A stretch of DNA of 33,226 nt from Pseudomonadota bacterium. Its GTDB lineage: Bacteria; Pseudomonadota; Alphaproteobacteria; Rhizobiales; Xanthobacteraceae. Below, one piece after another: positions 1-6,570 of the stretch. The DNA is taken from contig JAGXAJ010000051.1 of NCBI GenBank assembly GCA_018971625.1, positions 1 through 33,226 of the forward strand. The letters run 5' to 3'. The position numbers and the translations under genes were made by a program. Position 1 is the stretch's first letter. Every line of letters begins with the position of its first letter. Below the pieces are notes generated by a model that saw only the letters and a list, made by a program, of their open reading frames with translations, was not told where the DNA came from and made no database searches.

Positions 1-51
1 CTTCCTGGCGCGCTCTCGTTGAAAGGCGCTCAACCCTGCTGTCTTGTTCAT
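1..51 (-). CDS. SPINDLY-type TPR glycosyltransferase, second copy (5' end only)
   Basis: Read on the minus strand from ATG at 51, the first 17 codons give MNKTAGLSAFQRERARK, identical to the start of the complete gene at 408-2657. The rest lies beyond the left edge of the window. The upstream DNA is also duplicated, so this is the start of a tandem paralogue rather than a chance match. Whether the outside copy is intact cannot be seen. Confidence 0.75.
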   Translation of the reverse strand, partial: MNKTAGLSAFQRERARK

Positions 52-85
52 GGGCGGCCGAACGGTCATGTGAGGGAGGCACGGC

Positions 86-115
86 AACGCAAACGTTACG
101 TGACAAACGCAAACG
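86..115. promoter_or_regulatory. Direct 10-mers 20 bp apart upstream of SPINDLY copy 1
   Basis: AACGCAAACG occurs at 86-95 and again at 106-115, exactly two helical turns apart, 35-64 bases upstream of the ATG at 51 on the minus strand. The identical arrangement precedes the other copy (2692-2721). The spacing suits a regulator bound twice on one face of the helix; this is inference from spacing only. Confidence 0.3.
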
Positions 116-161
116 CGGCGAACAGCAACGCGAAAGGAACGGGCCGGAACTACCCACGGCG

Positions 162-178
162 ATCAAATAGTATTTGAT
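162..178. promoter_or_regulatory. Inverted repeat ATCAAAT-AGT-ATTTGAT (copy 1)
   Basis: A perfect 7-bp inverted repeat with a 3-base spacer lies between the AGE remnant and the SPINDLY start, with an identical twin at 2768-2784. It is AT-rich in a GC-rich setting. It could be an operator or a weak hairpin downstream of the AGE stop; no T-run follows on the minus strand, so a terminator is less likely. Confidence 0.3.
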
Positions 179-213
179 TCGGTCGCTTGCGGTTACTCGG
201 ATTTGTCTGCGTT

Positions 214-393
214 TTAGCCGAGTACCGCTTCCGCCTCCGAAGCCGCGCAGAGCACGTGATAAAACGATGAGGCGGGGATGGTGGCAACCGTCGACCGGCC
301 TTCGCCATCGAACGCATCGTACCAGCCGCCGGCGACCGGATGGCTGAGGTAATGCCGCTCAAGCCACACCGGGTCGCCCCGCGCCTCCTCGGC
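214..393 (-). pseudogene. 3' fragment of AGE-family epimerase gene
   Basis: The minus strand encodes a C-terminal piece ending ...AASEAEAVLG with a TAA stop at 214-216. It is nearly identical to the last 60 or so residues of the complete AGE-family protein at 2820-3977 (shared LERHYLSHPVAGGWYDAFDG). Upstream of about 393 the match ends and the frame runs into the SPINDLY 3' end, so no start codon, barrel core or catalytic histidines remain. It is a non-functional scar of the duplication. Confidence 0.8.
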
Positions 394-407
394 ACCGCGT
401 TGATCCA

Positions 408-2657
408 CTACGGCGCGGTGCTCGCCTGCATCCTGGCGCAATATTCCCGCCAGAATGTCCGGTAGGCCGTTTCCACGGCACGCGTGTAGGTCTTGGGGTT
501 GCCCGACGCCGACGCCAGAAGACGGGCGGGCAGTTCGGCTCGCAACGCGCCAAGATATTCAGGGTGCGATGCATATTTCAGCGCGATGTCGATATATTGC
601 GCCTCGCTCTTGGCCACCCATTCGTTGAGCCCGACCGAGCAGAGGATCGCGCCCGCGGCGCGGCTCGCGTTGCTGTTACCGAGTTTGGCTACAACGGGAA
701 CGCCGAGTTGCAGCGCCTCCCAGGTGCTGACGCCGCCATTCATCGGAAACGGGTCGAGACAGATATCGATGGCGTCATAAGCCGCGAGATGCTCCAGCCG
801 GATGGTCGATCCCAGGAATTGGACAGTTTCGGGCGGTATGCCGTGGGCCACAAAGCGCTCGGCGAGTAGCCCGCGCATCGCGGCATCCTCTAGCCCGCCA
901 TGCTTGATCGTGAGCTTCGATTGCGGCACAGCCTTGAGGATTTGAGACCAGACCCTGATGGCGTCGGCCGAGATCTTATCTACCCTGTTGAATACGCCGA
1001 AAGTCACATAGCCGTTGGCAAGGCATGGCGGCTGAAAGGTCGGCTTGACCGACGCTGGCGCTGCATCGATCGTGATCAGGCACGGCAGATCGTAGACCTT
1101 CTCGGCGAACAGATGACGTACCTCGGCCGGGGTCGAGACCGGATCGGAAAACAGGTAATCGATCTCGGGCATGCCGTTTCCGGTGGCGTGGCCCCATGCC
1201 GTCACCTGAATGGGCGCCGGCTTGCGAGCGAATACAGTAAGACGATTTCCACCGGTAAAGCCCGACAGATCCACCAGGATGTCGATCCGATCGGACAGGA
1301 TCTGCTCGGCGAGTTGATCATCGGACATCCGCCAGGCGTCGACCCATTTGTCAGCGCCACGCTGGAACTCGACGGTGACCTTGTCCCTCAGGCTTGTGCA
1401 GGCGTAGCAGACGACCTCGATCGCCGCTCTGTCGTGATTGCGCAGTACCGGTCCGAACACCAGCGCGGCGGAGTGATCCCTGAAATCGCCCGATACATAG
1501 CCAACCGTCAGCCGGCGATCCGGATCCAGGACATTCTGCCGGCGCGATTCGGCAATCTTGGCGATTTTCGAGCCGATCTGTACCCACCATTGCTTGCGGA
1601 CCTGCTGATGCTCGGGAAATTCCGCGCCGGGATGGAAATCGAGCGCGAAGATTTTCCTGACGATGGCGCCCTCATTGTCGGGCTGCAAGGCCAGGGCGTG
1701 GTCGAACAGCTTGATCGCTCCTTCCGTCTTGCCCTGATGCGCCACGCATTGCCCGAGAAGTGTCAGCGCCTCGACTGACCGCGGATTGTTGCGTGCGGCC
1801 CTGCGGCAATTATCCAATGCCTCGGACAGCATGCCGAAAAGGATAAATAGCCTGGCCTGCGCCAGCAATGCCGTTTCGTGTTCCGGTGCGATGGCGCGCG
1901 CCTTTTCGAAATGATCGATTGCGGCCTGCAGATTGCCGATTTCAACGAAGGCGCGACCGCGATTGGCCCACGCTTGTGGCAGGTCAGGCTTAAGCCGCAG
2001 CGCCTGATCGAAGCTTGTCAGCGCTTCATCGAAACGCTTCAGCTCGAGATAGGTCAGGCCGATGGCATTGTGAGCCAGGGCGTAGAGCGGCTTCATCTGA
2101 ATGACTCGCTCGAACGCCTGCAGTGCCTCGTCAAGGCGCCGGACCAACAGCAACGCGTTGCCACGGTTGTAGACGGCGTCGATATAGTCAGGCTTGTACG
2201 ACAGCGCCCGATCGAAGGCCTGGATCGCACGCTCGGGAAGGTTCAGCTTGAGCAGAGCATTGCCGAGATTGTTGAGCGCAACCGGGGAGTTGGGACGCAG
2301 CGCTATCGCCTTCTCGTAACTTGCGCGAGCCTTCTCGATCTGCCCCATGTCAGACTGGACCACGCCCAGATTGCTGAGCAGTTCGGCCGAGTTCGGGTCG
2401 ACCTGCAACGCCCGCTGCAGGATGGCCTCTGCCTCCACAAGCTCACCGGTGTCCGATTTCGAAAGGCCCAGCAGATGCAACGCATCGAAATGGTCGGGCA
2501 AATTCTCGAGCACCTGCAGGCAAAGCGCCTGCGCTTCACGCGCGATGCCCGCTTGGTGAAGCCTGAGCGCCTTGTCCAGGATCGGACCCGCGGCCTTTCG
2601 ATGCTGCTTCCTGGCGCGCTCTCGTTGAAAGGCGCTCAACCCTGCTGTCTTGTTCAT
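408..2657 (-). CDS. TPR/SPINDLY-family O-linked glycosyltransferase (GT41-like)
   Basis: This 749-residue soluble protein has about nine tetratricopeptide repeats (roughly residues 20-355) followed by a GT41/O-GlcNAc-transferase-like region (roughly 385-740). Visible family motifs are GYVSGDFRDHS with the conserved histidine, DILVDLSGFTGGNR, ARKPAPIQVTAWGHATG, VTFGVFNRVDKIS and ICLDPFPMNGGVSTWEALQLGVP. The family moves a nucleotide-activated sugar to Ser/Thr of proteins gripped by the TPR superhelix. The same layout, TPR plus glycosyltransferase, is known for the Caulobacter flagellin glycosyltransferase FlmG, which works with pseudaminic acid; the nearby sugar-acid genes make a flagellin or other protein target plausible, but that is inference. 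Start: ATG 2657 is chosen; ATG 2675 and TTG 2693 are in frame, and none has a clear Shine-Dalgarno sequence. A second copy starts at position 51. Confidence 0.9.
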   Translation of the reverse strand: MNKTAGLSAFQRERARKQHRKAAGPILDKALRLHQAGIAREAQALCLQVLENLPDHFDALHLLGLSKSDTGELVEAEAILQRALQVDPNSAELLSNLGVVQSDMGQIEKARASYEKAIALRPNSPVALNNLGNALLKLNLPERAIQAFDRALSYKPDYIDAVYNRGNALLLVRRLDEALQAFERVIQMKPLYALAHNAIGLTYLELKRFDEALTSFDQALRLKPDLPQAWANRGRAFVEIGNLQAAIDHFEKARAIAPEHETALLAQARLFILFGMLSEALDNCRRAARNNPRSVEALTLLGQCVAHQGKTEGAIKLFDHALALQPDNEGAIVRKIFALDFHPGAEFPEHQQVRKQWWVQIGSKIAKIAESRRQNVLDPDRRLTVGYVSGDFRDHSAALVFGPVLRNHDRAAIEVVCYACTSLRDKVTVEFQRGADKWVDAWRMSDDQLAEQILSDRIDILVDLSGFTGGNRLTVFARKPAPIQVTAWGHATGNGMPEIDYLFSDPVSTPAEVRHLFAEKVYDLPCLITIDAAPASVKPTFQPPCLANGYVTFGVFNRVDKISADAIRVWSQILKAVPQSKLTIKHGGLEDAAMRGLLAERFVAHGIPPETVQFLGSTIRLEHLAAYDAIDICLDPFPMNGGVSTWEALQLGVPVVAKLGNSNASRAAGAILCSVGLNEWVAKSEAQYIDIALKYASHPEYLGALRAELPARLLASASGNPKTYTRAVETAYRTFWREYCARMQASTAP

Positions 2658-2691
2658 GGGCGGCCGAACGGTCATGTGAGGGAGGCACGGC

Positions 2692-2721
2692 AACGCAAAC
2701 GTTACGTGACAAACGCAAACG
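2692..2721. promoter_or_regulatory. Direct 10-mers 20 bp apart upstream of SPINDLY gene
   Basis: AACGCAAACG at 2692-2701 and 2712-2721, identical in sequence and spacing to 86-115. The pair lies 35-64 bases upstream of ATG 2657. The copies have no mismatch here, while substitutions are found elsewhere in the repeat. A regulator site is a guess. Confidence 0.3.
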
Positions 2722-2767
2722 CGGCGAACGGCAACGCGAAAGGAACGGGCCGGAACTACCCACGGCG

Positions 2768-2784
2768 ATCAAATAGTATTTGAT
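2768..2784. promoter_or_regulatory. Inverted repeat ATCAAAT-AGT-ATTTGAT (copy 2)
   Basis: Perfect 7-bp inverted repeat with 3-base spacer, starting 36 bases past the AGE stop codon on the minus strand and about 110 bases upstream of the SPINDLY ATG. Same candidate roles as the twin at 162-178. Confidence 0.3.
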
Positions 2785-2819
2785 TCGGTCGCTTGCGGTT
2801 ACTCGAATTTGTCCGCGTT

Positions 2820-3977
2820 TTAGCCGAGTACCGCTTCCGCCTCCGAAGCCGCGCAGAGCACGTGATAAAACGATGAGGCGGGGATGGTGGCAACCGTCGA
2901 CCGGCCTTCACCATCGAACGCATCGTACCAGCCGCCGGCGACCGGATGGCTGAGGTAATGCCGCTCAAGCCGCACCAGGGCGGCCCGCGCCTCGTCGGCG
3001 GCACCCGCCTCGCCTGACTCGGCCTGCGCGATCCACGCTTTCGCGATTTCGGCCTGCGGCCAGCACCGCCGGCTGTACCGCCTGATATTGCCGTTGGCAT
3101 CGCCCTCATCGACCAGGCAGCCCGCCTCGTCGCGGTAACGCAGGGCGGAATCGAGTAACTCGCCCCGATAGCGTCCCGTCGGACAGCCGGTGATGCGCTC
3201 AAATCCCTTCAGCAGCCAGACCCATTCCGCGTGGTGCCCGGGTTCGACGCTCACCGGCTCGATTTTCGACCAATCGTCCTCGAAATATTCGCCGAGCACC
3301 TGTTTCTGCTTATCGTAGAGGTTTGCGAGGAACAGCGCGAAGAATTCGCCGGCACGATTCTGGAACACCGTGTCGTGGGTGGCGTCGAAAGCGGCGATCA
3401 TCGCCTCGAACAAATGCATCTGCGGATTTTGCCGACGCGGCATCGACACCGGCGATCCCTCGACGAAGCCACCATGCGGTGAACGCAGTGCGGCATCGAG
3501 ATAGCAACACAGCGCGTCGATTTCGGCGCGGATTTGGGCATCGCGATCCAGCGCATAGGCGCTCGCCAGTGCCAGTATCACAAATGCGTGGTCGTAGGTG
3601 TCGCGTAGCGGATCCAGGATGTTGCCGTCATGCGTCAGCGTATGGACAAAGCCCGGTCGGCCGTCGGGGCTTTTAGCTTTGGCCAGAAGGTAATCCAGCC
3701 CCTTTAGCGCGATCTCGCGGCCTTGTGGATACCAGCCGAGTTGGGCGCCCTTCGCAAAACAATGGATCTGCCGGGCTTGGACGAACACCCGCCGTGGCGC
3801 CAGGCGATCAGCAAGACCCTCAGGCGTGAGCCGGTCGATAAAGCCGCCAGTCGTGCGATCCCAACCTTCTGTCGACCACAATTGGAATGTGTGGTCGATT
3901 ATACGGGCTTTCAGTTTGACGACAATATCGCCCGAATCGGACCGATTTGCCGCCGCCGCAGCATCTATCTCAGCCAT
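2820..3977 (-). CDS. AGE-family epimerase/isomerase (mannose-6-phosphate isomerase-like)
   Basis: The protein has 385 residues, the usual length for the N-acylglucosamine 2-epimerase (AGE) superfamily, an (alpha/alpha)6 barrel. Recognisable family segments are the N-terminal WDRTTGGFIDRL, RRVFVQARQIHCFA, DPLRDTYDHAFVILALA, MHLFEAMIAAFDAT, PGHHAEWVWLLKGFE (with the His pair expected near the active site), YSRRCWPQAEIAKAW and the C-terminal GWYDAFDGEG. Members interconvert glucose/mannose or GlcNAc/ManNAc type sugars or their phosphates; the substrate cannot be read from sequence. ATG 3977 is preferred because AGGGA lies a few bases upstream; GTG 4004 is also in frame. It is the first gene of the minus-strand AGE-SPINDLY pair and diverges from the reductase at 4124. 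It could supply a mannose-type precursor to the neighbouring sugar operon. Confidence 0.85.
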   Translation of the reverse strand: MAEIDAAAAANRSDSGDIVVKLKARIIDHTFQLWSTEGWDRTTGGFIDRLTPEGLADRLAPRRVFVQARQIHCFAKGAQLGWYPQGREIALKGLDYLLAKAKSPDGRPGFVHTLTHDGNILDPLRDTYDHAFVILALASAYALDRDAQIRAEIDALCCYLDAALRSPHGGFVEGSPVSMPRRQNPQMHLFEAMIAAFDATHDTVFQNRAGEFFALFLANLYDKQKQVLGEYFEDDWSKIEPVSVEPGHHAEWVWLLKGFERITGCPTGRYRGELLDSALRYRDEAGCLVDEGDANGNIRRYSRRCWPQAEIAKAWIAQAESGEAGAADEARAALVRLERHYLSHPVAGGWYDAFDGEGRSTVATIPASSFYHVLCAASEAEAVLG

Positions 3978-4123
3978 TGCGTTCCCTGAAGAGCTTTCCA
4001 GCACCGATGGAATCCGTCTGATATCATGTAAAAGGCGAAGCGCAATCGGCTCCGGAACGCAGGAAATAGCCGGGACCGCGCGCTGCGATACAGGCGAGAC
4101 GCGAAAGGTTCGGTGTCGCTGGA

Positions 4124-5035
4124 ATGACAGGTAAAATCGTCGTACTGGTAACGGGCTCCGATGGTTTCATTGGACGCCATCTCGTGCCTTACCTGGCGCA
4201 GCGGGGCTATCGTGTGATCGCCGCCTCGAGAATAGCCGCGAGATTCGAAAACCCCGACATCGCCGGCGTGGTGCTGCCCGATCTATCCCGGCCCTTTGAT
4301 TGGCAACCGTTGCTACACCAATGCGATGTCGTGGTCCATCTCGCCGGCATCGCCCACAGGACCGTGCCCGACGAACTGCACGATCGTGTCAATCATCTGG
4401 CCACCGCGGAACTCGCGCGCGCCGCGGTTTGCTGCAACACCAAACATCTGATCTTGATCTCGTCCATCGCCGCCCAATCGGGGGTGTCGTCGGACCGCGA
4501 ATTGACCGAAGATGTCGCTCCGCAACCCGTCAATGCCTATGGCAGATCGAAGCTCGCCGCAGAACGCGCCGTCCGCGCGGCCGGTGTCCCGTTTACGATA
4601 TTGCGCCCGGTTGCGATCTATGGCGACGGCGAAAAAGGAAATTTTGCGACCTTGCACAAAATCGCGCGGCTGCCAGTGCCATTGCCGATCGGCGCTTTGA
4701 CCGCTCGACGATCCATCCTATCCATTGAGAATTTCTGTTCGGCCATCAAAGCTGTCATGATCAACCCCAGCATGCGCGGTGAGACATTCATCCTGTCGGA
4801 CCCAATATCGGTAACGGTGCCCGATCTGGTTGCGCGCTACCGTATCAGCCTCGGCCGATCACCGGGCCTGATACCGATGCCTGAAAAATGGCTCGAGCGG
4901 TCGCTCAAGCTGGTCGGCCAGAGTGCAATATGGGAGCGGCTTGGCCGACAGTTGGTAGCGTCTCCCGCCAAACTGATCGCAATGGGCTGGAATCCCGGCC
5001 CACCATCTGCCACGGCACGCCCGACCAAGGCATGA
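4124..5035 (+). CDS. NAD-dependent epimerase/dehydratase (extended SDR; sugar-nucleotide 4-reductase or 4-epimerase)
   Basis: The 303-residue protein is an extended short-chain dehydrogenase. It has the N-terminal Rossmann motif TGSDGFIGRHL, the strand VVVHLAGIAHR, a serine-containing ISSIAAQSG segment, the catalytic YGRSKLAAE (YxxxK) and a substrate region RPVAIYGDGEKGNFATL. The pattern is that of the UDP-sugar 4-epimerase/4-reductase group that includes WbpV and the quinovosamine reductase WreQ; epimerase versus reductase is not decidable here. If a reductase, it could use a 4-keto sugar nucleotide such as the product of a 4,6-dehydratase. ATG 4124 opens the long plus-strand sugar operon; the next gene follows after about 100 bases. 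It diverges from the AGE gene across a short intergenic region. Confidence 0.85.
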   Translation: MTGKIVVLVTGSDGFIGRHLVPYLAQRGYRVIAASRIAARFENPDIAGVVLPDLSRPFDWQPLLHQCDVVVHLAGIAHRTVPDELHDRVNHLATAELARAAVCCNTKHLILISSIAAQSGVSSDRELTEDVAPQPVNAYGRSKLAAERAVRAAGVPFTILRPVAIYGDGEKGNFATLHKIARLPVPLPIGALTARRSILSIENFCSAIKAVMINPSMRGETFILSDPISVTVPDLVARYRISLGRSPGLIPMPEKWLERSLKLVGQSAIWERLGRQLVASPAKLIAMGWNPGPPSATARPTKA

Positions 5036-5066
5036 AGCCTATCCTGAACTCAAAATCTCGGAGTAA

Positions 5067-5105
5067 ATGAACAACTTGCGTGACCTGGACGGCTGCCGTA
5101 TCTAG
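5067..5105 (+). other. 12-codon ORF with good ribosome binding site before the CBS-kinase gene
   Basis: ATG 5067 is preceded by GGAG at good spacing and encodes MNNLRDLDGCRI before TAG at 5103-5105. The following kinase gene lacks a convincing start of its own. This may be a leader peptide, or the original start of the kinase cut off by a frameshift; sequence alone does not decide. Confidence 0.3.
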
Positions 5106-5143
5106 CTGCGGGCAACCGGCCCGATGCTTCCGAGCGCGGCTAT

Positions 5144-6556
5144 TTGCCTCTCAACCGAGGCCGGATCGGCCCCTTTTGGACCCGAAAATTGCTGGATCGC
5201 ACAGTCGTTACCATTGCTGAGACCGAGACGATTGAGGAAGCGTTTCGACGGCTCAACGTCAACAAGCTCGGCATCCTGTTTGCTGAGGAGGTCGGCGGAC
5301 GCGTGGTCGGAGCGGTCACTGACGGCGATATCCGCAGAAAGCTGCTCGACGGCAGCTCCATTCGTGAACAGGTCGCGACTTGCGTTAACCGCAATTTTGT
5401 CTGGGCGCGCGCCGGCGCCCCTCGCGAACAGATACTAAAGCTGCTCGATCAACGCGTTCACGTCGTCCCGATCCTCGATTCCGAACACCATCTGGTCGAC
5501 GTCTTCAGCCGCGACCTGTTCCAGCTGGGTGACGAGAACGAGGTATTTGCCCGAGCGCGCTCGCCGGTCCGCGTCAGTTTTTCCGGCGGCGGCACCGACC
5601 TCACCCACTACTTTGTCGACAATGACGGCGGCGCAGTCATCAATGCGACGATCGCAATGTATGCGCATGCGACCTTGCGCCGCCGCAATGACAAAAGCAT
5701 CCGGATCTACTCGCACGATTTCAAGCAAACCGTGGAAGCTGCAAACCTCGCGGAGCTCGGCGGCGAAGGCGATCTCGCCCTGATCAAGTCGGTGGTCCGC
5801 CTGATCAAACCATCTTACGGATTCGACCTCGAAGTATCGGCCGATTTTCCGGTCGGATCGGGTCTCGGCGGCTCGGCCGTGGTTTCCTCCGCGATCATCG
5901 GCTGCTTCAATGAATTCCGCTCCGATCAATGGGACCGTCACGAGATCGCGGAAATGGCATTTCAGGCCGAGCGGTTGATGTTGAACATTCCCGGCGGCTG
6001 GCAGGACCAGTACGCCACCGTGTTCGGCGGCTTCAATCACATGGAGTTCTTCTCCGATCAAAATACCATCGTCCCGCTTCGTCTCGAACCTAACATTATC
6101 GCTGAGCTCGAGGAGAGCCTGATTCTTTGTTACACAGGATTGAGCCGCGACTCCGGCGCGATCCATCGCGATCAAAAGACTCAGCACCGATCGGATGAGG
6201 CAGTTGCCGCCGCCGCCCGGCAAAAAGAGGTCACGCGGGAGATCAGGCGCCATTTGCTACGCGGGCAATTGCTCGATTGCGGCCGCCTGATCGACGAGGC
6301 TTGGCACAGCAAGCGTCGTCTCAGCCCGGCGATCAGTTCCGACGAATTGGACAGCATTTATGATTTGGCCAAGGCCAATGGTGCAATTGCAGGCAAGCTG
6401 CTCGGCGCTGGCGGGGGCGGCTATTTCATGTTCTTCGTGCGCCCGTTCGAGCGCTATCCGCTGATCACCGTCCTGCAGGAAAAAGGCTTTCGCTGCTCGC
6501 GCCTCGCGTTTGAAGCCAATGGCTTGCGCACCTGGAAGTCGCGGATCAGGAATTGA
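5144..6556 (+). CDS. CBS-domain / GHMP sugar kinase fusion (HddA-like)
   Basis: The 470-residue protein joins a pair of CBS domains (about residues 15-130, with GRVVGAVTDGDIRRKLL typical of CBS units) to a complete GHMP kinase (about 137-470). The kinase motifs are ARSPVRVSFSGGGTDL (about 138-153), the glycine-rich ATP loop PVGSGLGGSAVVSS (about 235-248) and the C-terminal GKLLGAGGGGYFMFF (about 417-431). The closest family I recognise is D-glycero-D-manno-heptose 7-phosphate kinase (HddA), which phosphorylates C1. In sialic-acid-type loci such a CBS pair is more usually found on a nucleotidyltransferase (PtmE); here it may sense adenine nucleotides and gate the kinase. The start is unclear: TTG 5144 is the first listed start, the frame is open from 5084, and no ATG is present in this frame. 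An HddC-GmhB fusion for the same heptose route lies at 27566. Confidence 0.85.
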   Translation: MPLNRGRIGPFWTRKLLDRTVVTIAETETIEEAFRRLNVNKLGILFAEEVGGRVVGAVTDGDIRRKLLDGSSIREQVATCVNRNFVWARAGAPREQILKLLDQRVHVVPILDSEHHLVDVFSRDLFQLGDENEVFARARSPVRVSFSGGGTDLTHYFVDNDGGAVINATIAMYAHATLRRRNDKSIRIYSHDFKQTVEAANLAELGGEGDLALIKSVVRLIKPSYGFDLEVSADFPVGSGLGGSAVVSSAIIGCFNEFRSDQWDRHEIAEMAFQAERLMLNIPGGWQDQYATVFGGFNHMEFFSDQNTIVPLRLEPNIIAELEESLILCYTGLSRDSGAIHRDQKTQHRSDEAVAAAARQKEVTREIRRHLLRGQLLDCGRLIDEAWHSKRRLSPAISSDELDSIYDLAKANGAIAGKLLGAGGGGYFMFFVRPFERYPLITVLQEKGFRCSRLAFEANGLRTWKSRIRN

Positions 6557-6570
6557 GGCAGATTGGCGCA

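Larger units (their letters stand above)
1..393. repeat. Direct repeat, copy 1 (AGE 3' end, intergenic region, SPINDLY 5' end)
   Basis: Positions 1-393 match 2607-2999 in the same orientation (offset 2606). By eye the first 360 bases differ at only four sites (124, 200, 207, 301). The last 33 bases differ at about five, and similarity then stops, about 15 bases from the stop codon of the SPINDLY gene. The unit carries the first 17 SPINDLY codons, the upstream region and the last part of the AGE epimerase gene. It is best read as the product of tandem duplication, with the near-identical part perhaps kept alike by gene conversion. Confidence 0.9.
2607..2999. repeat. Direct repeat, copy 2
   Basis: Parent-like copy of the 1-393 repeat. 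Here the left part is the 5' end of the complete SPINDLY gene and the right part is the 3' end of the complete AGE gene, so the natural gene order AGE to SPINDLY (minus strand) is preserved. The two copies are 2606 bp apart, which is the length of the duplicated unit. Confidence 0.9.

Noticed and set aside
900..1778. 292-codon plus-strand frame opposite the SPINDLY gene
   Set aside because: It is antisense to the GT domain and has no recognisable domain; a mirror of biased codons.
1878..2783. 301-codon plus-strand frame opposite the TPR part
   Set aside because: Repetitive composition follows from the TPR repeats on the other strand; no start signals.
5435..6253. 272-codon minus-strand frame opposite the CBS-kinase
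   Set aside because: Antisense shadow; the plus strand has three GHMP kinase motifs.
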